From Desulfobulbus sp. (GTDB lineage Bacteria > Desulfobacterota > Desulfobulbia > Desulfobulbales > Desulfobulbaceae): 64,000 nt of DNA. Where the stretch lies: the NCBI GenBank assembly GCA_031280615.1, contig JAITGO010000022.1:1-64000 (forward strand). The letters run 5' to 3'. Position 1 is the stretch's first letter, and every line of letters begins with the position of its first letter. Positions 19,342 through 28,600 of the stretch are shown here, piece by piece. The position numbers were made by a program, and so were the translations under genes. Below the pieces are notes generated by a model. The model was given only the letters and a program-made list of their open reading frames with translations. It was not told the DNA's origin and ran no database searches.

Positions 19342-19823
19342 TGCACCTCGTTGCGGAGCGGGTCGGCCCGGTCGAGGTTTTTCGGCTCCAGCAAAACCTC
19401 GAGGGGGGATGTCAGGCAGGTGGTCTCGGCGGCCAGTTGCTCGAAACTGACCTGGCGCAGGGTGGCGCGCAGCTGTTCGCGGGCTTTCCACCAAACACGA
19501 TGCACGGCGCAATTGTAGCTGGCCTTGCAGCCCGCGGGCCGGGCAATGCAGTCGTTGAGCTGGATTTCGCCGATCATGGTTTCCACCACTTCAAGCAGGC
19601 TGATGGAGGAAGGAGGCCGGCTGAGGGCAAAACCGCCGCGCGCGCCCTGGCGAATCTCGATCAGCCCCGCCTTGGCGAGGTCTTGGGCGATCTTGGCCAG
19701 GAAATGGGCCGGGATATCCGCCTGCCGGGCGATTTCCTGCCGGCTGGCCAGGACGCCCTCGCCCTGCCGTGACAGATAGAGCATACAACGAATGGCATAT
19801 TCGGCGGCACGGGTCAAGCGCAT
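19338..19823 (-). CDS. Rrf2-family transcriptional regulator with cluster-binding cysteines
   Basis: 161 residues. The N-terminal winged helix (MRLTRAAEYAIRCMLYLS) includes a recognition helix around SRQEIARQADIPAHFLAKI, and GARGGFALSRP is the Rrf2 wing. Cys92, Cys99 and Cys105 have IscR/NsrR-like spacing and probably hold an Fe-S cluster that senses O2, NO or cluster status. It is the first gene of the bd operon and likely autoregulates it. ATG 19823 is the natural start; an in-frame TTG lies at 19838. Confidence 0.9.
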   Translation of the reverse strand: MRLTRAAEYAIRCMLYLSRQGEGVLASRQEIARQADIPAHFLAKIAQDLAKAGLIEIRQGARGGFALSRPPSSISLLEVVETMIGEIQLNDCIARPAGCKASYNCAVHRVWWKAREQLRATLRQVSFEQLAAETTCLTSPLEVLLEPKNLDRADPLRNEVQ

Positions 19824-19853
19824 GATCGAGTCCGGCAAAAAAAGACAAATAAG

Positions 19854-19882
19854 ATTATTTTTATCCTACTTATCTGATTCAA
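19854..19882 (-). promoter_or_regulatory. Promoter of the rrf2-DUF4492-cydAB-cydX operon
   Basis: The minus strand has TTGAAT (19877-19882) and AATAAT (19854-19859) with an ideal 17-base spacer, about 30 bases before ATG 19823. An A+T-rich interrupted inverted repeat (ATAAG ... CTTAT) overlaps it and could be the Rrf2 operator. Confidence 0.65.
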
Positions 19883-20021
19883 CCTGGGGTGTCAACCATC
19901 AAGTCCTGCGGATGGGGCTGAAAAATAGACCTTCCGGCCTTATGATCCGCCACGGAATGGCCCACCCACCGATTGCGCCGCCGGGGTTGACTTCCCTTGC
20001 CGGCTCGAATAAAGGAAAGGC

Positions 20022-20873
20022 ATGCAGATCGACAGTCCGAGCATAACGGCCCTGCGGGTGGCCGTCCGCCGCGCCGCCCACCAGGTGCTCGACCATCCCA
20101 GAATCTTCGACGACCCGCTGGCCCTACGCATCCTGGGCCTGGAAGCCGACACCGGCCACAGCCGGAGCTGGCAGGACGACACCCCGCTGGATCGGGTGCT
20201 CCGGACCGCCCTAGCCGTGCGCAGCCGCCACGCCGAAGAGATGCTCCAAAAGGCGCGGTTGCGGGGCATTGACCAATACGTGGTGCTCGGGGCCGGTCTC
20301 GACACCTTTGCCTACCGCCACGCCACTGCCGGCAGCGACGGCCTGCGAGTGTTCGAAGTCGACCACCCCGCCACCCAGGAATGGAAGCGGCAACGGCTGC
20401 ACCTGGCCGGCATCGCGGTACCGAAGCACTGCATCTTCGTTCCGGTGGATTTCGAGCGCCAAACCCTGGCGGAGGGGTTGCGCCTGGCCGGGTTCGACCC
20501 CACCCGGCCCGCCTTTTTTTCCTGGCTGGGCGTGGTCATGTACCTGACCGCCGATGCCATCGACGCCACCCTGCGCACCGTCGTCCCTCTGCCGGCCGGC
20601 AGCGGCATCGTTTTCGACTACATGATCGACCCGGAGCTGATATCTCCCCTGGCCCGGGCCGCCTTGAACGGATTGGCAGTGCGGGTCGCCGCCGCCGGTG
20701 AGCCGCTCCGGAGTTTTTTCGTTCCCGCTCACCTGGTCGACCACCTGCGGGAATTGGGTTTCGGCCGTATCGAGGATCTGTCCCCCGAGGCCCTGGACGC
20801 CCGCTATTTCCACAACCGGGCCGACGGTTTGCGCGCCGGCCGGCTCGCCCACCTCATGACGGCCTGGGTTTGA
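20022..20873 (+). CDS. SAM-dependent methyltransferase, TIGR00027/LCMT-like
   Basis: 283 residues. YVVLGAGLDTFAYR is the SAM-binding loop of this family, VFEVDHPATQEWKR the acidic second motif, and FFSWLGVVMYLT a conserved later motif. Homologues include Leu-carboxyl methyltransferase-like enzymes and polyketide-type methyltransferases; the substrate is unknown. AAAGGA precedes ATG 20022. The PaaI-like thioesterase follows 38 bases later and is probably cotranscribed. Confidence 0.88.
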   Translation: MQIDSPSITALRVAVRRAAHQVLDHPRIFDDPLALRILGLEADTGHSRSWQDDTPLDRVLRTALAVRSRHAEEMLQKARLRGIDQYVVLGAGLDTFAYRHATAGSDGLRVFEVDHPATQEWKRQRLHLAGIAVPKHCIFVPVDFERQTLAEGLRLAGFDPTRPAFFSWLGVVMYLTADAIDATLRTVVPLPAGSGIVFDYMIDPELISPLARAALNGLAVRVAAAGEPLRSFFVPAHLVDHLRELGFGRIEDLSPEALDARYFHNRADGLRAGRLAHLMTAWV

Positions 20874-20911
20874 AGACCGCCATGTGCCACGCAATGAGGA
20901 GAACCGTCAAG

Positions 20912-21424
20912 ATGCCCGTCAATCGCACCGACCTGAAACCGATCGTCAACCTGGAAAGCCAAACCTGCTTCGGCTGCGGCACCGGCAATCCCGTGGGGCT
21001 GCACATGGCCTTCCATACCGACAATCAACGCCTCTATTCCTTCGTCAGCGTGCCCCCGGCGATGGCCGGCTGGGACCGGACCGTGCATGGCGGCATCCTC
21101 TCGACGATTCTCGATGAAATCATGGGCTGGTCGGTCATCTACCTGCTGGGGAAGATCGGGGTGACCAAATCGATGACCGTGGAATTCAGGAAACCGGTCC
21201 AGGTGGAAGACCAACTGACCGCGGTCGGCACCATCGGCGAGACGATCTCCGACCGGCAGATCACAGTAAGCGGTGAAATTTACAACGGGGATCAGGTGCT
21301 CTGCGCCAGGGCCGAGGGCACCTTTGCGGCCTTGTCGGCGCAGGCGGCGGTCCGGTTGGGGGTGATGAGCGCCGATTACATGAAGCGGTTTGCGCCGGTT
21401 CTCCAGCAGCGCGGAGGCGCCTGA
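20912..21424 (+). CDS. PaaI-family hotdog thioesterase
   Basis: 170 residues. CFGCGTGNPVGLHMAF is the N-terminal cysteine/N-P-x-G-L motif, and TVHGGILSTILDEIMGW the hotdog helix with H-G-G-I and the acidic residue. It probably hydrolyses acyl-CoA. GAGGAG lies 10 bases before ATG 20912; an upstream TTG at 20870 would overlap the methyltransferase stop. It converges with the HMG-CoA-lyase-like gene. Confidence 0.87.
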   Translation: MPVNRTDLKPIVNLESQTCFGCGTGNPVGLHMAFHTDNQRLYSFVSVPPAMAGWDRTVHGGILSTILDEIMGWSVIYLLGKIGVTKSMTVEFRKPVQVEDQLTAVGTIGETISDRQITVSGEIYNGDQVLCARAEGTFAALSAQAAVRLGVMSADYMKRFAPVLQQRGGA

Positions 21425-21431
21425 ACGCGCC

Positions 21432-22325
21432 TTATTCCGGGGTGTGCTGCGCCCGGCAGATCCGGCCCGGCAGCCGCCGTTCGAGCAGGGTTTCGATGGC
21501 CTCGGCCGCCCGGCACAGTCCACCCAGATCCAAGCCGGTCGCCACCCCCATGCCCTCGAAGAGATGGACCGCGTCCTCGGTGGCGACATTGCCGGCGGCG
21601 CCCTCGATGAAGGGACAACCGCCGAGACCGCCCACCGCCACGTCGAATCCCCGCACGCCGGCTTCGAAGCCGGCATACAGGTTGACCAGCCCCAGGCCGC
21701 GGGTGTCGTGAAGGTGCAGCGACAGTTCGGTCTCGGGATACCGTTCGCGCACCTTGGCGGCCAGGTGTTTCACCTGGTGCGGATGGGCCATGCCGGCGGT
21801 ATCGGCCAGGTTGATCTCGCCGGCGCCGGCGTCCACCAGTTGCCCGACCGTGTCCAAAACCACGGTTTCGGGAATCCCGCCTTCATAGATACAACCGAAG
21901 GCACACCTGAGCCCGGCGCGGATGTCGATCCCTTCGGCGGTGGCCGCCGCGATCAGTTGGGTGGCGGCCTTCATCACCTCGGCCACGGCCCTGCCGTCGT
22001 GCTTACGGCTGTCGCTTTCCGAAACCGGCACGATCACCGCGAGGTGCTCGAGGCCGCTGCGAAGCGCCCGCTCCACCCCCTTCTCGTTGTGGACCTGGGC
22101 CGTGCACTGGATATCCGGATATTGCCGGCGCACCAACGAGACCAAGACATCGGTATTGGCCACCTGCGGCACCGAACGGGGGTTGACGAAACTGCCCAGC
22201 TGCAGCCGCCGGACCCCGGCCGCGGCCAACAGCCGGACGATCTCCAGCTTTTCCGCCAGCCCGAACAGCCGGCTCTCACCCTGCAATCCATCTCCCAAGG
22301 CCTCTTCCTGCAACACAACCCGCAT
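21432..22325 (-). CDS. HMG-CoA lyase-like (HMGL/pyruvate carboxyltransferase) protein
   Basis: A 297-residue TIM-barrel protein. LQEEALGDGLQGE replaces the usual RDGLQ motif, ELSLHLHDTRGLGLVN carries the His-Asp metal motif, and GGLGGCPFIEGAAGNVATED is the HMG-CoA lyase signature cysteine loop. Its family cleaves 3-hydroxy-3-methylglutaryl-CoA to acetyl-CoA and acetoacetate. The start Q-E-E-A-L-G-D-G-L-Q departs from typical RDGLQ because the Arg-Asp pair is absent, so the substrate may differ. Confidence 0.82.
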   Translation of the reverse strand: MRVVLQEEALGDGLQGESRLFGLAEKLEIVRLLAAAGVRRLQLGSFVNPRSVPQVANTDVLVSLVRRQYPDIQCTAQVHNEKGVERALRSGLEHLAVIVPVSESDSRKHDGRAVAEVMKAATQLIAAATAEGIDIRAGLRCAFGCIYEGGIPETVVLDTVGQLVDAGAGEINLADTAGMAHPHQVKHLAAKVRERYPETELSLHLHDTRGLGLVNLYAGFEAGVRGFDVAVGGLGGCPFIEGAAGNVATEDAVHLFEGMGVATGLDLGGLCRAAEAIETLLERRLPGRICRAQHTPE

Positions 22326-22544
22326 CGTCCATCCTCTATGAAAAAACGCTTAGCATTCCCTCTGCAGCCGGGTTCCGATCATAGCATGCCAAGGCGCAAG
22401 AAGCGAAGAGATTAGCGTTTCCCCGCGCCCATACCGGGCGCGCAGCCGAGCCCGTCGATATTTCCCTGGCAAAAGAGCGGCCATATTCGTACAATACCGG
22501 CCGCAACGCCCCGCTTTCACGCCAACCTCCGCCATCCAAGGGCC

Positions 22545-23114
22545 ATGAACATCGTCAACATCCTCGGCAGCCCGAGAAAGAACGGGACCAGTGCCCGCAT
22601 TGCCCGCGCCTTTGCAGAAACCGCCGCCACCTACGGCGCCACGGTCACGGACTATACCCTCAACACCATGCAGTACCGGGGATGCCAGGGTTGCGAAGGG
22701 TGCCATACCCGGGCGGACCGCTGCGTGCTGCTGGACGAGGCCACCCCGGTCCTCGACCACCTGTACCGGGCCGATATCGTTGTCTTTTCAGCTCCGGTCT
22801 ATTTCGGCGACACCTGCGGCCAGTTCAAGTCGTTCTTCGACCGGATGTGGTCGTTGATCCGCACCGATGCCCCTGAGGACGAGGAAGGCACCCGCCTGCC
22901 GCCCAACAAGGTGGCGGTGCTCGTCCTGACCCATGTCCAAACGGCCGGGGCACACGACGATGTGGTCGGCCGCTATGTCCGCAACCTGGAACTCTACGGT
23001 TTCGAGGTCAGGCCCCTGGTCGCCGGCGGGCTGCGCTTGCTGCCGAACGCCGACATCGACGACCATCTCCGGACCGCCGCGTCCCTGGCCCGGGAGCTGG
23101 TGCGGGCCGGGTAA
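22545..23114 (+). CDS. NADPH-dependent FMN reductase/flavodoxin-like protein
   Basis: 189 residues. MNIVNILGSPRKNGTSARI is the FMN phosphate loop, YRGCQGCEGCHTRADRC the cysteine-rich segment typical of iron-sulfur flavoproteins, and FSAPVYFGDTCGQFKSFFDR the second flavin loop. It is a cytoplasmic electron-transfer flavoprotein. The cysteines C-x2-C-x2-C-x6-C could hold a cluster, but this is inferred. It converges with the PIN-like gene. Confidence 0.86.
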   Translation: MNIVNILGSPRKNGTSARIARAFAETAATYGATVTDYTLNTMQYRGCQGCEGCHTRADRCVLLDEATPVLDHLYRADIVVFSAPVYFGDTCGQFKSFFDRMWSLIRTDAPEDEEGTRLPPNKVAVLVLTHVQTAGAHDDVVGRYVRNLELYGFEVRPLVAGGLRLLPNADIDDHLRTAASLARELVRAG

Positions 23115-23119
23115 GCGAT

Positions 23120-23584
23120 TCACCGGCTGTCGGTGTGCGCCAGCAGCTCCCGATAAACGGCGTCGCCCACGGCCAGCACCTTGGCGCCGTACCGGGCAAA
23201 GGCGCACAAGCTTTGCCGGTGCGCGGGATAGCTTGCCATCGGGAGATATTTTTGGGCACACAGGGCGAGAACGAGCATCAAGGTGTTGTAATGGTCGAGA
23301 TCGAGCCGGCAGGCATGCCGCAGCACTTGCCTGTCCTCGGACAAGACCGGCTGGGCGAGCGCCTGGGCGGTGCGGCAGATCAGTTGGTCGGTGGGCCCGG
23401 TTCCGGACGCGGGGACGACGATGGCCCCCGCCGGTCGCAGGCCGTACTCGGCGATCACCTGAGGAATGAGCAACAGGTCAAAGGCACCAAGCGCCAGCGG
23501 CAGCAACGCCAGCCGTTCGAGATAAATCAGGGTCGAGGTATCGGCCACTCCGCCTCGCAGCGCCTGCAGCTGTCGGACGATCAC
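23120..23584 (-). CDS. PIN-domain-like protein
   Basis: 154 residues starting at GTG 23584. VADTSTLIYLERL holds the first PIN-type Asp, and LSEDRQVLRHACR resembles the third acidic motif. PIN domains are Mg-dependent RNases, often toxins. No antitoxin gene is adjacent: the neighbours are the convergent flavoprotein and the divergent ferredoxin-nitroreductase. It could be a lone DUF3368-like PIN protein; function is uncertain. Confidence 0.6.
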   Translation of the reverse strand: MIVRQLQALRGGVADTSTLIYLERLALLPLALGAFDLLLIPQVIAEYGLRPAGAIVVPASGTGPTDQLICRTAQALAQPVLSEDRQVLRHACRLDLDHYNTLMLVLALCAQKYLPMASYPAHRQSLCAFARYGAKVLAVGDAVYRELLAHTDSR

Positions 23585-23664
23585 GGCCTGCGGCCTCTCT
23601 TTTCCACGCTTTTCAACCGTACCGGATTATCAGCCGCGTCCATTTTCGTACCATGAGGAACACG

Positions 23665-24495
23665 ATGGATTTGCACTTCACCGTCGACCGGGAACTCTGC
23701 ATTCAATGCGGGGCCTGCATCGACGACTGCCCCTTTCACATCATCGAAATGATTCCGGAGTATCCGGCGCTCAACCCCAAGCGGGAACACCATTGCATCC
23801 GCTGCCAGCATTGCCTGGCGGTCTGCCCGACCGGCGCCTTGTCGATCTTGGGCCGCAGGCCGGAGGATTCCCTGCCCCTGCCGCAGACCTTGCCCACCAG
23901 CGCCCAGATGACGGCGTTGATCAAGGGGCGGCGGTCGGTCCGTCGGTTTCTGCCGGAGCCGCTGGCACCCGAAGTGATCGACACCATGATCGCGACCGTG
24001 GCCAACGCTCCCACCGGCAAGAATAACCGCAAGTGCCTGTTCACGGTCATCGACGATCCAGCCTCGATGGAGGTGCTCCGCCGCGAGACCATCGAAGGAT
24101 TGCGCCGGGCGGCAGCGGCACGGCGTCTTGGCGAAAACCTGAGCTATTTCCGTCATGTGGTTTCGGCCTGGGACCAGGGCCGGGACATCGTCTTCCGCCA
24201 TGCCCCCCACCTGCTCATGGTCTCGGTGCCGCCGGAGGTCACCACCCCCGATGCCGACGCCATCATCGCCATGAGCTATTTCGAGTTGCTGGCCGCCTCC
24301 ATGGGCATCGGCACCCTGTGGAACGCCATGATCCGCTGGGCTTTTGCCACCATCGATGTCGACCTGTACCAGCGGCTGGGCATTCCCGACGACCATACCA
24401 AGGGATACGCCCTGCTCTTCGGCCGGCCTGCGGTCCAATACCACCGGACCGTCCAGCGCGACGGGGCGACGATCAACCGGGTGCGGCTGACATGA
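23665..24495 (+). CDS. Nitroreductase with N-terminal 2[4Fe-4S] ferredoxin domain
   Basis: 276 residues. The N-terminus carries two cluster motifs: CIQCGACIDDCPFHI, then CIRCQHCLAVCPTGAL. A nitroreductase FMN domain follows (RRSVRRFLPEPL, then NAPTGKNNRKCLF). Such fusions pass electrons from ferredoxin clusters to FMN to reduce unknown substrates. ATG 23665 has AGGA 5 bases upstream; ATG 23653 is an alternative. The last bases overlap the glycosyltransferase start (ATGA), so translation is coupled. Confidence 0.92.
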   Translation: MDLHFTVDRELCIQCGACIDDCPFHIIEMIPEYPALNPKREHHCIRCQHCLAVCPTGALSILGRRPEDSLPLPQTLPTSAQMTALIKGRRSVRRFLPEPLAPEVIDTMIATVANAPTGKNNRKCLFTVIDDPASMEVLRRETIEGLRRAAAARRLGENLSYFRHVVSAWDQGRDIVFRHAPHLLMVSVPPEVTTPDADAIIAMSYFELLAASMGIGTLWNAMIRWAFATIDVDLYQRLGIPDDHTKGYALLFGRPAVQYHRTVQRDGATINRVRLT

Positions 24496-25640
24496 GCCTT
24501 TCATTTGATGTTGCAGATGCGATGAAGGCCTCCACCCCGTCCCTCCCCCCCTTGATCGTCCACACCGAGTCGAGCCGGGTCTGGGGCGGCCAGGAAATAC
24601 GGACCCTGACCGAACTCCGGGAAATGCGCAAATGCGGTTTCCGCGTCGCCCTGATCGTCCCGGTCGGCTCGGAATTGGCCCGGCGGGCGGCGGCCGAGGG
24701 GCTGCCCGTCCATACCATGGCCTCGTTCGTCAAACTCTCGCCCCGGTCGTGGCGCGAGCTGTTCCGGCACTTCAAGGCGCTCAAACCGACGGTGGTCAAC
24801 ACTCACTCGTCCGAGGATTCCTGGATGGCCGGGGCCCTGGCCCGGCTCTGCCGCGTGCCGCTGGTCATCCGTACTCGCCATGTCCTGGTTCCGGTTTCGT
24901 CGACGGTGAGCTATGCCTTTCCCCATGTCATCTTCACCTGCAGCGGCGCCATTGCCGAACAGCTGGCCGCCTGCGGCATCCCGTCGGCCAAGACGGTGGT
25001 TCTCTCGACCGGCAACGACGAAAACCGGTTTCTGTTCTCGCCCGGCCAGCGGCAGGCCGTGCGCCGGCGCTACGGCATCGACGACCGGGAAATCCTGGTG
25101 GGCAATGTCGGCTGCCTCCGGAACTACAAGGGCCATCGGTTCATCCTCAAAACCGCGGCGGCGATGCCGCAGCCCTACCGGTTCATGATCGTGGGAGGTG
25201 GGGAGGAGTTGCCCGCGCTCCAGGCCATGGCCCATGCGCTGGGGGTGGAGGATCGGGTGATCCTTGCCGGGCATCAGGAGGATCCGGAACATTTCTTCAG
25301 CGCCTTTGATCTCTGCTTCTTTTCCTCCTACGAAGCGGAAGGCGTCTCCCAGTCGCTGATCCAGAGCCTGCTCAACGGGCTGCCCGTGCTGGCCTGCCGG
25401 ACACCGTCGAGCATGGAACCGTTGAACCTGGTCGAGGCCTGTCGCCTGGTCGACTACGACGACGTTCCGGCCGCCTGCCAGGGCTTGGCGGAGCTGGCCC
25501 AGCTACCGCCGCGGGATCCGGAACGGATGGCGCGGCAGCACCGGCACATCGCCGACCGCTACGGCCTCGGCAACATGGTGCGGATCCTGCTGGCAACCTA
25601 TGCCCGCCACGGCATCCATCCCCCGTCGTCGCCGAAATAA
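24492..25640 (+). CDS. Glycosyltransferase family 4-type protein
   Basis: 382 residues. The N-terminal domain begins IVHTESSRVWGGQEIRTLTE, a GT4 acceptor-side glycine motif. The C-terminal GT-B domain has VGNVGCLRNYKGHRFIL, MIVGGGEELPALQ and SSYEAEGVSQSLIQSLLNGLPVLA with the E-x7-E-type motif. It transfers a sugar from an NDP-sugar to a lipopolysaccharide or other envelope acceptor. It overlaps the nitroreductase gene by 4 bases, an unusual pairing with no obvious functional link. Confidence 0.9.
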   Translation: MSLSFDVADAMKASTPSLPPLIVHTESSRVWGGQEIRTLTELREMRKCGFRVALIVPVGSELARRAAAEGLPVHTMASFVKLSPRSWRELFRHFKALKPTVVNTHSSEDSWMAGALARLCRVPLVIRTRHVLVPVSSTVSYAFPHVIFTCSGAIAEQLAACGIPSAKTVVLSTGNDENRFLFSPGQRQAVRRRYGIDDREILVGNVGCLRNYKGHRFILKTAAAMPQPYRFMIVGGGEELPALQAMAHALGVEDRVILAGHQEDPEHFFSAFDLCFFSSYEAEGVSQSLIQSLLNGLPVLACRTPSSMEPLNLVEACRLVDYDDVPAACQGLAELAQLPPRDPERMARQHRHIADRYGLGNMVRILLATYARHGIHPPSSPK

Positions 25641-25695
25641 ACCGCCACGAAGTAACCCACTGATGCTACCGGCAAAGGCACCGGCACGCCATTGA

Positions 25696-28600
25696 TCAGG
25701 CGGTGGCCAACAGGCCGTACTTCTGCCGATACTGTTCCCTGAAACGGCCCATCTCCACCATGTCGAGCAGATAGGCGTCGGAACGGTCGAGGTAGAAGGC
25801 CAGGGCCTTGGCAAAATTCCGCCCCACCATGCCGTCGACAAACACCTGGCTGATTTCGCGCTGCCGCTTGAGCACGAGCTGGGAACGATAGAAGATCAGC
25901 CATTCCTCGGCGGACATCGCCGCCACGATCTGCTGTAGGGCCTTGCGCGCCCTGGGCTGGTACATCCAGATGTACATCAGGTCCAGAGCATTGACGATGA
26001 ACACCTGCTCCAGGTCGTGGGCCTCTTTGTGAATGGCCGCGATCAAGGCCTTGGGCGACTGCAGCAGGTCCAGCACATCCTCTTCCGGGAACAGCACATC
26101 CAGGCGGGCATAGGCCGAGAACATCTGACTGAGCTTCTCGCGGTAATCGGCCAGACGGATGCTGACGTTGCTCTGGCGGTCGGCCAGGCCTTCGATCACC
26201 GCGGCCACGCAGTCCGAGGCCAGCTTGGAGATCACCGCCGCCCATTTCTGCAGCCCTTCCTCGACCTGCGGCACCATGGCCCAATGCAGCGCCACCGCCA
26301 GGGTGTCGTTGAAGAAAAGGGCCAGGGGAATCGAGAAGATCGAGCGGAAAAAATTGCCGACAATGGCACTGGGCGGCAGGCCGCGCAGGGTGTTGTGGGC
26401 GGAGATGTAGATGCCATTGGCCAGGGCCATCACCGAATAGAGCAGCAGCGGACTGGTGGAGGTGGTAATCCCCAGCAGTTGTTGCAGCAGCAGGGTCTTG
26501 ACCAGGTAATCCAACAGCGGCACCGAGAAGCCGGTATAAAAGAGGGAATCGGCAATCCGGCTCCAGCTCACCAGAGAATTCCACGGCAGCAGGGGCGAGC
26601 GCTTGAGGCCGCCGCCGCCGAGGATCGACTGGATAATGTTGCGGGCACCGGTGATGCCGAACCAGATAAAGGCCCCGAGATAGGCCAGCACCCACCAGTC
26701 CTTGGTCAGGGCAAAGGTGAGAAAGGCCGGCACGAATCCCGCCACGATTTTGAGGGTGTTGCACAGGTGCGAGTTGAGGTACCGCAACGGCGGCCTGCTG
26801 TTTTGCTTCTTCTTGCGGCCCGGATACATGTCGAGTTCGGGCACTCGGCGGATGCCGCCCAAGGTGGCGATATTGCCGTCGGCGCCGGGATGGACCTCGA
26901 ACCGGTCCAGGCTCCAGTCGCTCCACCGTAACGAGGATCCTGCCCGGCCGCCGCCCTGGAGGCTCTGCCTGAGCCGCCGGTACCAGGGCAGGGAAGCCGG
27001 GGCCTCGCCGCGCCGGTGGTAATGATGGATCATCCGGGCGCTGACCGGGATGAGCTTGCGCCGCTCGCCGCCCCAGTGCTCGTGCATGACCTGGCGCAGG
27101 GCCCGTTGCGGCAGGGTGTCCACCACCACCAGCCCCATGCCGTGCTGCAGCTGCGACTGCCCGGTCGAGCCCGAGCCGATGCGGGAGCCGAGATAGCGTT
27201 TGTTGTAATGGCTGTGGAACGACTCGATATTGATCAGGATAGCGAGCAGGTCGTCCCGCCGCCGGTTCATCCCCGCCAGCTCGGCCTCCAGCGCTTCCTG
27301 GTTGTCCGGCGGCACCGGCTGGCTTTTTCCGGCCTCGCCCCGTTTTTCCACGAGCAGGCGCAGCCGCTCGAAATCCCAGATAATGGCCCGGATCGCCCGC
27401 TTCAGGGCAATGACGTTATCCTCGTTCAAGGCCTTCTGCAGGACGTTGATCATCTGGTAGTTCTGGGCCGGGCTGCTGATGTCCACCGCCTCGCCCGCAA
27501 AGCCGCTGCCCTTGACCGAGGCCTGCGCCGTCATGCCGTGGCCCGCGTCCTTGAGGTTGAAGGCCTCGAGGTGGGTGATCCGCCCCTGGCAGATGTACAG
27601 CAGTTCCAGGGTGTCGTGAATCGACAGATTGCTCAGGTTCAGGGTGAAACGCGAGCCGGAATGCATGGAGGCCAGCCGGCCCAGCAACTCCTGCGGCGCC
27701 AGATGCATCAGCGCCGGCTGTCCTTCGTCGTGGGGCACGGTGGGGTCGTGCAGGCCCGGATTGCGCAGGGGCAGGAGATACTGGTTGATGATTTTCTCGA
27801 GATCGAGCCGGGCCATTCTGCCCGAGCAGGCCTCCAGCAGCTTTTCCCGGGTGCTGCTGTCCTGGAGATAGGTTTGGTGGATCCGCTGCACCTCGGCCTC
27901 GAGCGCGATGCGGTAATGGTTTTGGATGAACTTGGCGAGGTGCAGCAGCGACGGTTGGCCGGTGCCGACGAAGCGGAGGAATTGCTCCCGGTCCAGCGGC
28001 GGGGTTTCCACCCCCAGTTCCCGGTCCAGCCCAGGCCGGTGGGCGTCGTTGAACACGGGGATCACCTCGAGCACGTACCCCTGCTGGTAGAGGGAAACCA
28101 GCCGGCCCCGGTCGAGCATCTCCCGGACCGCCTCTTCCCGAAGGAACTGCAGCAGGCTGCTTCGGTCGAAAAAGCCCTCCAATTCCCAGATGAAGCGGAC
28201 GAACTTGTCGCGGAAACGCGAGGAGAACTCGATGCCGATGCGGACGTGGATGCCGAGGATTTCCCCGGCCTCGAGCAACTCCTCCACCACCTCCTGTTCG
28301 ACATGGTTGTAGTACACCACGGTCAGCTTGCGGATACCCTTGATCCAGGCATCCATCAGCAGGTGGGTGGGCGATTTCCTGCCCTTGGTGTTGGCGTCGT
28401 GCACATGGTCGTCGAAGGCGAACTGGTTCCACTCCTCGGGCATTTCCAGGAGGTGATACTTGGCCAGTTCCTTGCGCACCCGGCGCGGCTTGCCGGTGTA
28501 GACCATGCGAAAGTCGTGGGCCAGCTCCAGCTGCCGCACCTCGTCGCCCTCGTGGCGCACCAGTTCCTTGATGATCTGCATCAGCACCCGGGCGGTGTTC

